From: an uncultured Fibrobacter sp.
GTDB lineage: Bacteria > Fibrobacterota > Fibrobacteria > Fibrobacterales > Fibrobacteraceae
Direction of reading: 5' to 3'
Assembly (NCBI GenBank): GCA_934699585.1
Contig: CAKUWY010000018.1
Span: 6,174-70,173 of the forward strand
DNA: 64,000 bases
The notes below the pieces were generated by a model, which worked only from the letters and a program-made list of their open reading frames with translations, ran no database searches and had not been told where the DNA came from. The stretch's first letter is position 1. Every line of letters begins with the position of its first letter. The position numbers and the translations under genes are program-made. Of this stretch, positions 40,449 to 49,310 are shown piece by piece.

Positions 40449-41110
40449 AAACTCTCTCGTCTCTCGTCTCTCGTCTCTCGTCTCTTAAACTGACCGTTTT
40501 CTTACTGGTCGCGTTCCTTCTGGTCATATTCTGGGGCGTCTTGGGACAGGCAAACGCCGAAGCGGCCGGAATGCCGGCTGACCTTGCAGTGGATCGTTTT
40601 TTCGGGAGTTATTTCGTCTGGGTCTTTGACGTGGTTCCCGTGCCTGCCATGAAAAGCTTGGCGGTGTTGGCTTGCGTGAACCTGGTGGCCGCCATGATCT
40701 TTCGCATGCCCCGCGGTCTAAAGTTTGCTGGGCTTTATGGAATCCATATCGCCTTGTTGGTGTTACTTGCAGGGAGCCTTGTGGGAGGTGCCCTCCAGCG
40801 GGACTACAACGGCTACAAGAACGTAGCGCCCGAAAGCGTGCCGGAAAAGTCCGGAACCTTGACCATGTTCCCCGCAGGAGACAGCCTCGGGACTGTCGCG
40901 GTACAGTTCCCTCTGGAAAACGCCAGCTGGACCTACCATGTGGAATATCGCGGGCGTTTCCCTATGTCGCCAAAATCCTCCATCGACCTCTATACGGTAA
41001 CCTACGACCCCATGCGTTTTGTGCCCTACGCCTTCATGTGCCTGATGCTGGTCAGTCTTGTTTTTCATTATGTGGTCGTGGTGGTGCGCGCCCGTAAGGG
41101 GGACTCGTGA
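40445..41110 (+). CDS. ResB/CcsB-like cytochrome c assembly protein
   Basis: The 221-aa membrane protein has helices at about 15-35, 65-85, 95-115 and near the C-terminus (PMRFVPYAFMCLMLVSLVFH), as in short ResB-like proteins of system II cytochrome c maturation. The start is a TTG overlapping the upstream stop (TTGA); no ATG is available before the first helix. Codons 3-14 are written in a heptanucleotide repeat (CTCTCGT)x4, so slippage would shift the frame. It overlaps the CcsA gene by 4 nt. Confidence 0.72.
   Translation: MKTLSSLVSRLSSLKLTVFLLVAFLLVIFWGVLGQANAEAAGMPADLAVDRFFGSYFVWVFDVVPVPAMKSLAVLACVNLVAAMIFRMPRGLKFAGLYGIHIALLVLLAGSLVGGALQRDYNGYKNVAPESVPEKSGTLTMFPAGDSLGTVAVQFPLENASWTYHVEYRGRFPMSPKSSIDLYTVTYDPMRFVPYAFMCLMLVSLVFHYVVVVVRARKGDS
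40454..40485. repeat. Heptanucleotide repeat (CTCTCGT)x4.6
   Basis: Four perfect 7-bp units at 40454-40481 and a further CTCT. It lies 9 nt inside the ResB-like reading frame. Seven is not a multiple of three, so gain or loss of a unit would move the downstream frame. Confidence 0.85.
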
Positions 41111-42645
41111 AACGGCTCTCTTCGGGACAGTTCCCGCTCTTTTTATTCCTGCGCCCATTCCCGCGATTTTTGTTCGCGCTACTGCTGTTCGTGACGCTCT
41201 TGCTTGTGGCCTTGCCCTCGGCATGGGCTTCTGAAAGGCCGGAACTGTGGTCTGAATTGCGGGGCTCGGCGACGGCGGTTGTCTATCAGGGGGAGGTCCG
41301 GCCCTTTGCCTCTTTTGCACGGGATGTGCTGGACAACTTTTCGAGAAAAGTCTCTTACCGCTGTGCCGAAAAAGACGCTGACCGTTGTCCACGCAAGATG
41401 CAGGCTACCGAGGTGGTCCTGGGAATTGTGAAGAATGCCCCCCAAAGTCGGGACTGGAAACTTTTCAAGGTCTTGCGAAGTGACGTTTCGGAGGCCTTGC
41501 ACCTGCCGCCAGGCGAACGTTACGTGAGTTACGGCCAGCTGCAGCCCGCCCGGGACCTGCTGGAACTTTACGCCAGCCGAAACGACGGGCATGCTGCCAC
41601 TCTGGAGATGAAGCGGCTCTACGAAAATGTCCAGCTGTTCGAGACCCTGGGGGATAGCGCCCGGGTGAAGGAACTTTTCACCCTGGCAGACCCCGCCTTG
41701 GCCGAAAGTGGCCCTACGGTTCGGCGGATTAATCTGGAACGGGCCTACTACTTTGCGGACCCTGTGCTGTGGGCCTTCGTGGCGGCATTTGTCGGGTTCT
41801 TGCTTTCCCTTTTGAACCTGAATTCCAAGAAAACGGCCCTGGACCGTATCGCCAACGGGGCAGGCCTTGTGGCTTCGGTAATTCTGGTCTTGACTCTTGC
41901 GGTGCGCTTTGCGGTGACGGGCCACCCGCCTATGGCGAATTTGTACGAAATTATCTTGTGGGTGGCCCTGCTGCTGGAGTCCTTCGAGGTGGTGGCGTTT
42001 TTCCGTTGCCGCCGTCGCCAGTTCTCCTTGATGGTGCCTGTCGCCTTCGTGGCAACCCTGCTGCTGTTCTTTGCGCGGTTCGTGCTGGAAACCGGCGATG
42101 CTTTCCGGGCGCTGCCCGCTATCTTGAATTCTTCGGTGTTCCTGACCCTCCACGTGTTTACCATCGCCATGGGTTTTGCAGGCATGATTCTTTCGGGAAT
42201 CGTGGCCCATGTGGCCCTGTTCCGTTTCCGTGGCAGGGAAATTCCCCGTGATGAACCTCTCATGTCCCTGCTCTACGGTACCCTGGTTTTCGGTTCGGTC
42301 CTGACCATAGTGGGCACTCTTTTGGGAGGCGTGTGGGCGGACTTTGCCTGGGGGCGTTTCTGGGGGTTTGACCCCAAGGAATGCGGAGCCCTCTTTGTAA
42401 TCCTCTGGGCCATGCTTGCCTTGCACCTGCGGGCCGGGCGCCTGGTGACAGGCCGGGGCTTTGTGCTGTTCAACGCTTTCAACGTGGTGGTCACCTTCCT
42501 CTGTTGGTTCGGAATCAACCTCCTGGGCGTGGGGCTCCACAGTTACGGCTTCCAGAATGGCACGTTTACCTGGCTCTTGAGCTTTGTTTTGGCGGACTGC
42601 GCCTTGATTCTCCTGTTAAATTTCTATTTTCGAAAACATGAGTGA
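41107..42645 (+). CDS. CcsA/ResC-like cytochrome c assembly protein
   Basis: The 512-aa protein has a signal-like first helix, an extracytoplasmic N-terminal part (about 40-215), and a C-terminal membrane domain with eight or so helices. The haem-handling motif is WGRFWGFDPKECGALF, the WGxxWxWD motif with Phe for the third Trp. It likely presents haem to apocytochrome together with the ResB-like partner. The GTG start overlaps the partner's stop (GTGA). Two functions, ResB-like and ResC-like, are thus split over two overlapping genes. Confidence 0.85.
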   Translation: MKRLSSGQFPLFLFLRPFPRFLFALLLFVTLLLVALPSAWASERPELWSELRGSATAVVYQGEVRPFASFARDVLDNFSRKVSYRCAEKDADRCPRKMQATEVVLGIVKNAPQSRDWKLFKVLRSDVSEALHLPPGERYVSYGQLQPARDLLELYASRNDGHAATLEMKRLYENVQLFETLGDSARVKELFTLADPALAESGPTVRRINLERAYYFADPVLWAFVAAFVGFLLSLLNLNSKKTALDRIANGAGLVASVILVLTLAVRFAVTGHPPMANLYEIILWVALLLESFEVVAFFRCRRRQFSLMVPVAFVATLLLFFARFVLETGDAFRALPAILNSSVFLTLHVFTIAMGFAGMILSGIVAHVALFRFRGREIPRDEPLMSLLYGTLVFGSVLTIVGTLLGGVWADFAWGRFWGFDPKECGALFVILWAMLALHLRAGRLVTGRGFVLFNAFNVVVTFLCWFGINLLGVGLHSYGFQNGTFTWLLSFVLADCALILLLNFYFRKHE

Positions 42646-43345
42646 GAATGTACCGAATGCAGAAGATGCCGCCGAGGAATCGGCGGAACTTCCGAAAGTG
42701 GAAAGCCGCGAAGACCTGATGCGCATTATCCAGGCCCTGGTCTTTGCGTCTCCGGATATCGTGACCCTGAAAAAGTTGCGGGAAATCCTGGGGGATTTCT
42801 TGGATGCCCGTACCGTGGCCGAGGCCCTGATTGCCGCCAACGATTCCCTGAACAAGATACAGTCTCCTTTCGAAATTGTGGAACAGGCCGGCGGTTACCG
42901 CTTTAGGACCCGTGCCAAGTATTACCCCTGGGTGCGCAAGCTGTTCCCGGAAGCCAACGCCCGCAGGCTTTCCCAGGCGGCCCTGGAAACATTGGCCGTA
43001 ATTGCATACCAGCAACCCATCACCAAGGCCGCCATTGAACAGGTCAGGGGCGTGGCCTCTGTCGATGGGCCGATCCGTAACCTGCTGGACAAGGGATTTA
43101 TTTCTTTGGGTGCCCGTGCAGAGACTGTGGGTAACCCCTACACCTACGTGACTACCCAGGAATTCATGAAGTATTTCGGGATTAACCGTATTCCCGAAGA
43201 CCTGCCCCGCTTGCGGGAATTCAGCGAGCTTCTGGAGGCGGGCAATCTGGTGCCCCAGTATTCGATTCCCGAAAGTTCTCCGGAGGAACCCAAGCCCCCC
43301 GAGGAAGTTCCGGACCAGATAGAGCTGTCCATGGGAGAGACCTGA
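42638..43345 (+). CDS. scpB: Segregation and condensation protein B
   Basis: The 235-aa protein is a double winged-helix partner of SMC and ScpA in chromosome condensation. IIQALVFASPDIVTLKKLRE and AALETLAVIAYQQPITKAAI followed by EQVRGV are characteristic. The acidic, Pro-rich tail after about 205 is dispensable-looking. It overlaps the CcsA gene by 8 nt and shares one base with mutS (TGATG). scpA is not adjacent. Confidence 0.92.
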   Translation: MSENVPNAEDAAEESAELPKVESREDLMRIIQALVFASPDIVTLKKLREILGDFLDARTVAEALIAANDSLNKIQSPFEIVEQAGGYRFRTRAKYYPWVRKLFPEANARRLSQAALETLAVIAYQQPITKAAIEQVRGVASVDGPIRNLLDKGFISLGARAETVGNPYTYVTTQEFMKYFGINRIPEDLPRLREFSELLEAGNLVPQYSIPESSPEEPKPPEEVPDQIELSMGET

Positions 43346-45963
43346 TGGCCGCTACGCCCTTGATGCAGCAGTACTACGAAATCAAGAAACAGAATCCGGG
43401 CTGCATACTTTTCTTTAGAATGGGAGACTTCTTCGAACTGTTCGAGGAAGATGCCGTTGTCGCTTCCAAGATTTTGGGACTTACCCTCACTAGCCGAAAC
43501 AACGGTGCTGCGGGGGAGACTCCCCTTTGTGGGTTTCCGCACCATGCGGCGGACCGGTACGTGCCCAAGATGGTGGCCGCAGGATACCGCATAGCCATTT
43601 GCGAACAGGTAGAAGACCCCAAGCTTGCCAAGGGAATCGTGAAGCGGGACGTGGTGGAAATCATCAGCGCCGGAACCGCCATGGACGAGACCAACCTGAA
43701 TGCCAAGGAGGCCAACTACCTCTGTGCCTACATGCCGGCGGAATCGGGAGACGAGTCGGTGTTCGCCTTTGCCGACGTGACCACGGGCTACCTTGCGGTA
43801 AGCAGGAGTTCCGTGCAGGCTTTCGAATGCGAGTTCTGCCGCCGCATGCCCAAGGAAGTGGTGGTGGCCGAAGGTTACGAAATCCCTTCGGGCGTCATGG
43901 ACATTATCCGCTCCGAAAACATCTTGATTACGGAGATTCCCGCTTTTCTGTTCGGGGCGGAACACGGTCGGGACGTGCTGTTTTCCCACTTCAAGGTGGA
44001 ATCCCTGGTAGGCCTCGGCCTGGACGGTCGTGACCGTGAAACGGCGGTGACGGGTGCCCTCTTGCAGTATTTGATGGACCAGAAAAAGTCCGAGCTTTCC
44101 CACTTTACGGGTCTCGAGATTTTGAATCTGGACGACTACATGACCCTGGACCCCAGCACCCTCAGGAACCTGGAGCTGGTCCGCCCGCTGAACGCCGACG
44201 ATTATTCCAGCACCTTGTGTTCCGTTCTGGACTTTACCGTTACCGCCATGGGTGGCCGCGTGCTGAAGGACTGGGTGAGTCACCCGCTGATTTCGGTGGA
44301 AAAAATCAAGGCCCGCGAAGAGGCCGTAACCGAGCTGGTAGGGAACCCCATGGCCCTGGACGAACTGAAGGAATCACTTACCTCCATTCTGGACATGGAA
44401 CGCCTGATGGGCCGTGTGGGGAGCGGTCGCGCCAACGCTCGTGACCTGGCCGGTATGGGTCGCTCCCTGTGTCAGGCCTCCAAGGTGGCCCGCGTGCTTT
44501 CGGAGCTGCATTCCCCCTTGTTCGAACAGTTCCGTCAGGTGCTGGAACTGGCAAAAGGCAGGGGAGAGGAACTCCTGCAGAATTTCAACGACGACTTGCC
44601 CCTGACGGTTCGCGAAGGCGGCATGATTCGGGAAGGCGCCAACGTGGAGTTGGACGCCATGAACGCCGACATCAAGGATAAGCGCCAGTGGATAGCCTCC
44701 CTGGAAAGCCGCGAGCGGGAACGACTGGAAATACCCAGCCTCAAGGTGGGCTACAACAGGGTGTTCGGCTACTACATCGAGATTACAAGGGCCCAGATGG
44801 CCAAGGCCACCAAGCCCATTCCCGACGAATACATCCGCAAGCAGACCACCGTCAACGCCGAGCGCTACATTACCCCCGAAATGAAGGAGTGCGAGTCCGT
44901 CATCAGCAACGCCGAGGTGAACATCCACGAACTGGAATACCGCATTTTCTGTCAGCTCAGGGACCGGGTGAACAGTTGGCGCAGCGAACTCCAGGAAATC
45001 GCCGACGCCATCGCCCGTGTGGATACGCTCTACAGTTTTGCCCGGGCCGCCCGCAAGTACAACTACGTGTGTCCGGAGGTCTATACCGGCACGGGTATCG
45101 AGATTCGGGGCGGTTTCCACCCCGTCATCGTGGCGGTGAATCCGGATTTGGACTTTATCCCCAACGACGTGGAACTTTCTCCCGATGCCACCCGCCTGAT
45201 GCTCATTACGGGCCCCAACATGGCGGGTAAATCTACCTACCTGCGGCAGACGGGACTGATTGTGCTGATGGCCCAGATGGGTTGCTTTGTGCCTGCGGAA
45301 TCGGCCCGCATAGGCGTGGTGGACCGGATTTTCACCCGCGTGGGGGCCAGCGACCGCCTGAGCCGCGGGCTTTCTACCTTCATGGTGGAGATGATCGAGA
45401 CGGCGAACATTTTGCGGAACGCCACGCCCCACAGCTTGGTGCTGCTGGACGAAATCGGCCGCGGTACCAGCACCTTCGACGGACTTTCTATCGCCTGGTC
45501 CATCGTGGAGACTTTGCATAGCGAGCCTTCCCGCATGGCGCTGACCCTTTTTGCCACTCACTATCACGAACTCACCGGCCTTGTGGATTCCCTGGAACAT
45601 GCGGGGAACTATCAGGTGGCGGTTCAGGAGAAAGGCGACAAGCTCATCTTCTTGCACAAGATTCTTGCCGGAGCCTGCGATTCCAGCTACGGTATTCACG
45701 TGGCGGAAATGGCGGGGCTCCCTTCTACGGTGGTGCGCCGGGCCCGCAAGATTCTGCTCCGTCTGGAAAAGCAGAAGATCGACCCCAGCGACGAGGCGAT
45801 TCACAAGAAAATCAAGGACAGGCCCCAGATGGACCTGTTCGCCGCCCCCGACGAGTCCCTGACGCTCTTGAAACAGGAAATCTGCCGCCTGCGTCCGGAG
45901 GAGATGACCCCACTGCAGGCCCTGCAACGGCTCACAGAACTGAAGGAAAACTATGGGAAGTAG
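43345..45963 (+). CDS. mutS: DNA mismatch repair ATPase MutS
   Basis: The 872-aa MutS1-type protein recognises mismatches. The N-terminal mismatch-reading motif is MGDFFELFEEDA (Phe-x-Glu, with Phe for Tyr). The Walker A loop is GPNMAGKSTYLRQ, followed by a signature SRGLSTFMVEM, DEIGRGTSTFDG and ATHYHEL. Full length with no break. The partner MutL is at 60465-62315. It is translationally coupled to scpB. Confidence 0.96.
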   Translation: MAATPLMQQYYEIKKQNPGCILFFRMGDFFELFEEDAVVASKILGLTLTSRNNGAAGETPLCGFPHHAADRYVPKMVAAGYRIAICEQVEDPKLAKGIVKRDVVEIISAGTAMDETNLNAKEANYLCAYMPAESGDESVFAFADVTTGYLAVSRSSVQAFECEFCRRMPKEVVVAEGYEIPSGVMDIIRSENILITEIPAFLFGAEHGRDVLFSHFKVESLVGLGLDGRDRETAVTGALLQYLMDQKKSELSHFTGLEILNLDDYMTLDPSTLRNLELVRPLNADDYSSTLCSVLDFTVTAMGGRVLKDWVSHPLISVEKIKAREEAVTELVGNPMALDELKESLTSILDMERLMGRVGSGRANARDLAGMGRSLCQASKVARVLSELHSPLFEQFRQVLELAKGRGEELLQNFNDDLPLTVREGGMIREGANVELDAMNADIKDKRQWIASLESRERERLEIPSLKVGYNRVFGYYIEITRAQMAKATKPIPDEYIRKQTTVNAERYITPEMKECESVISNAEVNIHELEYRIFCQLRDRVNSWRSELQEIADAIARVDTLYSFARAARKYNYVCPEVYTGTGIEIRGGFHPVIVAVNPDLDFIPNDVELSPDATRLMLITGPNMAGKSTYLRQTGLIVLMAQMGCFVPAESARIGVVDRIFTRVGASDRLSRGLSTFMVEMIETANILRNATPHSLVLLDEIGRGTSTFDGLSIAWSIVETLHSEPSRMALTLFATHYHELTGLVDSLEHAGNYQVAVQEKGDKLIFLHKILAGACDSSYGIHVAEMAGLPSTVVRRARKILLRLEKQKIDPSDEAIHKKIKDRPQMDLFAAPDESLTLLKQEICRLRPEEMTPLQALQRLTELKENYGK

Positions 45964-46100
45964 GTGTAGTGTGAGGTGTGTAGTGAGGAATGTGATGTGT
46001 GAGGTGTGAAGTTTGGGGCGAGAAGTGCTCTTCCTTCGTCATCCTCGCGAAGGCGAGGATCTAGAAACAAAGAGTTTAGAAGTAAAAAACAGGAGTAACA
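45964..46100. repeat. GTGAGGTGTGAAGT-type and R3 repeats before dapB
   Basis: TGTGAGGTGTGTAGTGAGGA and similar text is followed by an R3 hairpin (GTCATCCTCGCGAAGGCGAGG). dapB has its own AGGAG site at about 46091. Confidence 0.5.
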
Positions 46101-46931
46101 ATGTCTGTACAAGTAATGGTAAATGGAATTCCGGGCAACATGGGCCGCATTGTGGCCGAAACTTGCGTGGCCCGTGGCCTGGAACTGGTCCCGTATTCCC
46201 TGACGGGCGAAATCATCGTGGAAAACGAGGCCGAGGTGGCTGGCAAGACCGTCCTGCTCCTTAAGCCCAGCAACCGCGAAGAGCGCATCGGCGAGGTGCT
46301 GGCCAAGTACCCGAAAATGATTTGCATCGACTATACCCACCCCACGGCGGTAAACGACAACGCCGCCTTTTACGTGAAGCACAAGATTCCTTTTGTGATG
46401 GGCACTACCGGTGGCGACCGCGAAGCCCTGGCAAAGCTTGTGGCAGACGCCAACCACCCCAGCGTCATTGCTCCCAACATGGCCAAGCAGATTGTGGCTT
46501 TCCAGATGATGATTGAATTTTTGGCCAAGGAATTCCCCACGGCGTTCAGCGGTTACAAACTTTCCGTGGTAGAAAGCCACCAGAAGACCAAGGCGGACAC
46601 CAGCGGTACGGCCAAGGCCGTGGTAGGGGACTTCCAGAAGATGGGATTCGATTTCTCCGTCGATGACATCGAGAAGGTCCGTAACGAAAAGGAACAGGTG
46701 GAACGGATGCACGTGCCCGAACAATACCTGGGCGGTCACGCCTTCCACACCTACAGCCTGGACAGCGCCGACGGCACCGTGCATTTCGAGTTCCAGCACA
46801 ATGTTTGCGGCCGCAAGATTTACGCCGAAGGCACCGTAGATGCGGTGAACTTCCTCGCATGCCACCTCGCAAACGGAACCGCCAAACCCTTCAACATGAT
46901 GGACGTTTTGCGTTCTGGAAAAATGCGTTAG
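46101..46931 (+). CDS. dapB: 4-hydroxy-tetrahydrodipicolinate reductase, plant-type
   Basis: The 276-aa enzyme of lysine and diaminopimelate synthesis begins with NAD(P)-binding VNGIPGNMGRIVAE. YTHPTAVNDN and MGTTGGDREA mark the active-site region, and VVESHQKTKADTSGTAK is the catalytic Lys/His block. The sequence is of the plant/second bacterial type and not the E. coli type. The ATG follows AGGAG at a normal distance. It supplies diaminopimelate for the cell wall and stands alone between repeats. Confidence 0.9.
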   Translation: MSVQVMVNGIPGNMGRIVAETCVARGLELVPYSLTGEIIVENEAEVAGKTVLLLKPSNREERIGEVLAKYPKMICIDYTHPTAVNDNAAFYVKHKIPFVMGTTGGDREALAKLVADANHPSVIAPNMAKQIVAFQMMIEFLAKEFPTAFSGYKLSVVESHQKTKADTSGTAKAVVGDFQKMGFDFSVDDIEKVRNEKEQVERMHVPEQYLGGHAFHTYSLDSADGTVHFEFQHNVCGRKIYAEGTVDAVNFLACHLANGTAKPFNMMDVLRSGKMR

Positions 46932-47065
46932 AGCTCGCGCTACGCACTTTGAGCTATGGGCGCGCACCTGCGGTGCTTTGAGCTAAGAGAAATACTCAAA
47001 GTGAGCGGAGCGAACGAGCTCAAAGCGAGTGAAACGAGCGACCCCATACCTCATACCGATTAAAC
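46932..47065. repeat. R4 repeat region
   Basis: CTTTGAGCTATGGGCGCG, CACCTGCGGTGCTTTGAGCT and ATACTCAAAGTGAGC blocks with small hairpins between, as at 51337-51485. No gene. Confidence 0.6.
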
Positions 47066-48082
47066 ATGCGTTCCTACATCCTCCGACGCCTGCTTTTGAT
47101 GGTCCCGACTCTCATCGGGATTTCGCTGGTGTGCTTTATACTCATCCAGCTGTTGCCGGGCGGCCCTGTAGAGGAGATGATTTCCAGGGCCCAGCAAGCC
47201 GCCGCCATGAAAGGCGGGGTGGACGCGTCCAAGGCCCTGTCGCCAGACCAGATAGCCCAAATCCAGGCCTACTTCGGGTTTGACCAGCCCGCCTGGAAAC
47301 GCTACCTGACCTGGCTCTGGAACGTGCTGCACCTGGACCTGGGCGCGAGCTACACCTACGGCCTCCCGGTATGGGATGTCATCGTGAGCCGGTTCCCCAT
47401 ATCGCTTTTCTTCGGTATCACGTCGTTCTTCCTGAGTTACCTTGTATGTATTCCCCTCGGGCTCTGGAAGGCGGTGCATCACGGGAGCAAACTGGATTCC
47501 CTCAGTTCGGGCTTGATTTTCTCGGGCTACGTGATGCCGGGTTATGCCCTGGGTATCCTCCTGATTATTTTTCTGGCGGGCGGGTCCTACCTGGACATTT
47601 TTCCGCTGGGGGGCCTTACCAGCGACGACTTCGAGGATTTCTCCTTTTTCGGGAAAATCGTGGACCTGGGGCACCACTTGATTCTCCCGATTTTCTGTTA
47701 CATGATCAGCGAGTTCGCGTTCCTCACCTTCCTCATGAAAAATTCCGCCCTGGAGGAACTGGGCAAGGACTACATGCGCACGGCCCTTGCAAAAGGCATG
47801 AGTTTCAAGCAGGCCTTGGTGCGCCATGCGCTCCGCAACGCGCTCATTCCCATCGCCACCCGCCTCTCCGAAATCTGTACCCTCATGTTTGCGGGGGCGC
47901 TCCTTATCGAGAAGGTTTTTGATATCGACGGCATGGGCCTGCTATACTACAATTCCATGGTAAACCGGGACTACAACGTGGTCATGGGCATCATCTTCCT
48001 CAGCAGCCTCATGGCTATGGTGGGCCGCCTTTTCAGCGACATCCTCTACACGCTGGTGGATCCGCGAATCAAGTTCTCGTAG
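47066..48082 (+). CDS. ABC transporter permease, DppB/YejB type
   Basis: The 338-aa inner-membrane permease of the peptide/nickel ABC family begins MRSYILRRLLLMVPTLIGIS and has six helices. The EAA loop that contacts the ATPase is around DYMRTALAKGMSFKQALVRH. A longer first extracytoplasmic loop (QQAAAMKGGVDASKALSP) points to the YejB branch. The companion permease, binding protein and ATPase are not in the window, so its transporter is split across the genome or incomplete. Confidence 0.83.
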   Translation: MRSYILRRLLLMVPTLIGISLVCFILIQLLPGGPVEEMISRAQQAAAMKGGVDASKALSPDQIAQIQAYFGFDQPAWKRYLTWLWNVLHLDLGASYTYGLPVWDVIVSRFPISLFFGITSFFLSYLVCIPLGLWKAVHHGSKLDSLSSGLIFSGYVMPGYALGILLIIFLAGGSYLDIFPLGGLTSDDFEDFSFFGKIVDLGHHLILPIFCYMISEFAFLTFLMKNSALEELGKDYMRTALAKGMSFKQALVRHALRNALIPIATRLSEICTLMFAGALLIEKVFDIDGMGLLYYNSMVNRDYNVVMGIIFLSSLMAMVGRLFSDILYTLVDPRIKFS

Positions 48083-48183
48083 CTTCTCAGGAACGTCGGT
48101 CCCTTCGTCCTGGATTCTTCATTGCGCGTCTTTGACGCTTCATTCAGAATGACGAAGGGCTGTGTTGCTCTTGTCAGGTGTTT
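48083..48183. repeat. R3-like repeat
   Basis: TCCTGGATTCTTCATTGCGC and GACGCTTCATTCAGAATGACG, related to the right half of the unit at 33655-33760. It lies between convergent genes. Confidence 0.45.
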
Positions 48184-49221
48184 TTACAGCGGCAGTTCCA
48201 TCTGCTCGGAGGCTTTGTGGCTGGGCATGCTCTTGTGGAGTAGCCTGTAGGCGTTGCTGGTAGCGACGCGCCCCTGCTTTGTGCGGGAAAGCAGTCCCTT
48301 CTGGATCAGGTAGGGCTCGTAAACTTCTTCCAGGGTGTCGGTCTCTTCGCCCAGGGCCGCCCCGATGGTACCCAGGCCTACTGGGCCCCCGTCGAACTTG
48401 TCAATCATCATGGAGAGGATCTTCCGGTCCATGGGGTCCAGGCCTTCGCTGTCGATGCCCAACATCTGCAGTGTGCGTTCCGCCGCTTCTAGGTCGATAA
48501 CGCCTGAACCGCGGACCTGTGCCACGTCACGGCAACGGCGCAAGATGCGGTTCGCGATGCGGGGAGTGCCGCGGCAGCGTCCGCCCAGAATCTGGGCGGC
48601 GTCTTGGGTCAGTTCGATCCCGAGAATCTTGGAACTCCTCATCAGGATTTGCATTAGGTCCTTTTCGTCGTAGAGTTCCAGCCGGTAGGACAACCCGAAG
48701 CGGTCGCGCAAGGGTCCGGTCAACAGGCCAGTGCGTGTGGTGGCGCCCACCAGGGTAAAATGCTTGAGGGGCAGGTTCACGCTTCGGGCCGCCGGGCCGG
48801 AATCCAGCATGATGTCGAGCCTGAAATCTTCCATGGCGGGGTAGAGGTATTCCTCGACGGTGCGGTTCAGCCGGTGAATCTCGTCGATAAACAGCACGTC
48901 GTTTTCTTGAAGCCCCGTAAGGAGCCCCGCCAAGTCGCTGGCCTTTTCTAGCACGGGCCCGCTGGTGATGTGAATGTTCACACCCATTTCTTTTGCGATG
49001 ATGCCCGCGAGCGTCGTCTTGCCGAGGCCAGGCGGTCCTGCAAAAAGGCAATGGTCCAGGGCGTCTCCCCGGTGTTTGGCCGCCTCTATGGCGATAGAAA
49101 GGCTCTCCTTGATGGAGGCCTGGCCTGTGAACTGCTCCAGACTGAGCGGCCGGAGGGTCTGCTCCATTTCGGACTCGTCCAAGGAGTTTTTTCCGGGAGA
49201 AATGACGCGTTTATCTTCCAT
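48184..49221 (-). CDS. ruvB: Holliday junction branch migration helicase RuvB
   Basis: The 345-aa AAA+ motor has Walker A GPPGLGKTTLA, Walker B DEIHRLNRTVEEYLYPAMED and the sensor/arginine-finger region GATTRTGLLTGPLRDRFG. The C-terminal winged helix includes GGPVGLGTIGAALGEE. The ATG at 49221 is chosen because further upstream codons fall inside the -10 box. ruvA and ruvC are not adjacent. It is divergent from der. Confidence 0.95.
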   Translation of the reverse strand: MEDKRVISPGKNSLDESEMEQTLRPLSLEQFTGQASIKESLSIAIEAAKHRGDALDHCLFAGPPGLGKTTLAGIIAKEMGVNIHITSGPVLEKASDLAGLLTGLQENDVLFIDEIHRLNRTVEEYLYPAMEDFRLDIMLDSGPAARSVNLPLKHFTLVGATTRTGLLTGPLRDRFGLSYRLELYDEKDLMQILMRSSKILGIELTQDAAQILGGRCRGTPRIANRILRRCRDVAQVRGSGVIDLEAAERTLQMLGIDSEGLDPMDRKILSMMIDKFDGGPVGLGTIGAALGEETDTLEEVYEPYLIQKGLLSRTKQGRVATSNAYRLLHKSMPSHKASEQMELPL

Positions 49222-49229
49222 ACTGCACA

Positions 49230-49258
49230 AATATACACCTGTTGGATAATCTTGTCAA
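49230..49258 (-). promoter_or_regulatory. Promoter of ruvB
   Basis: On the minus strand TTGACA, exactly 17 bp, TATATT, the best sigma-70-type match in the window. The full box is TATATTTG (49228-49235), ending 6 nt before the ATG. The transcript would begin next to the start codon. Confidence 0.75.
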
Positions 49259-49296
49259 GGCGTAAGCTTCATAATCCCGAAAATAAATCTCTTTTC

Positions 49297-49304
49297 TATA
49301 TTTG
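49297..49304 (+). promoter_or_regulatory. Probable -10 box of der
   Basis: TATATTTG ending 6 nt before the ATG at 49311. No good -35 hexamer is seen at 17 bp. It forms a divergent pair with the ruvB promoter in an 89-bp gap. Confidence 0.6.
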
Positions 49305-49310
49305 TATGCG

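Noticed and set aside
41179..42540. 453-aa open frame opposite the CcsA-like gene
   Set aside because: His/Gln-rich antisense translation without a start context; the plus-strand gene is clear and coupled to its neighbours.
44374..45927. 517-aa open frame opposite mutS
   Set aside because: Antisense to an intact, well-conserved mutS.
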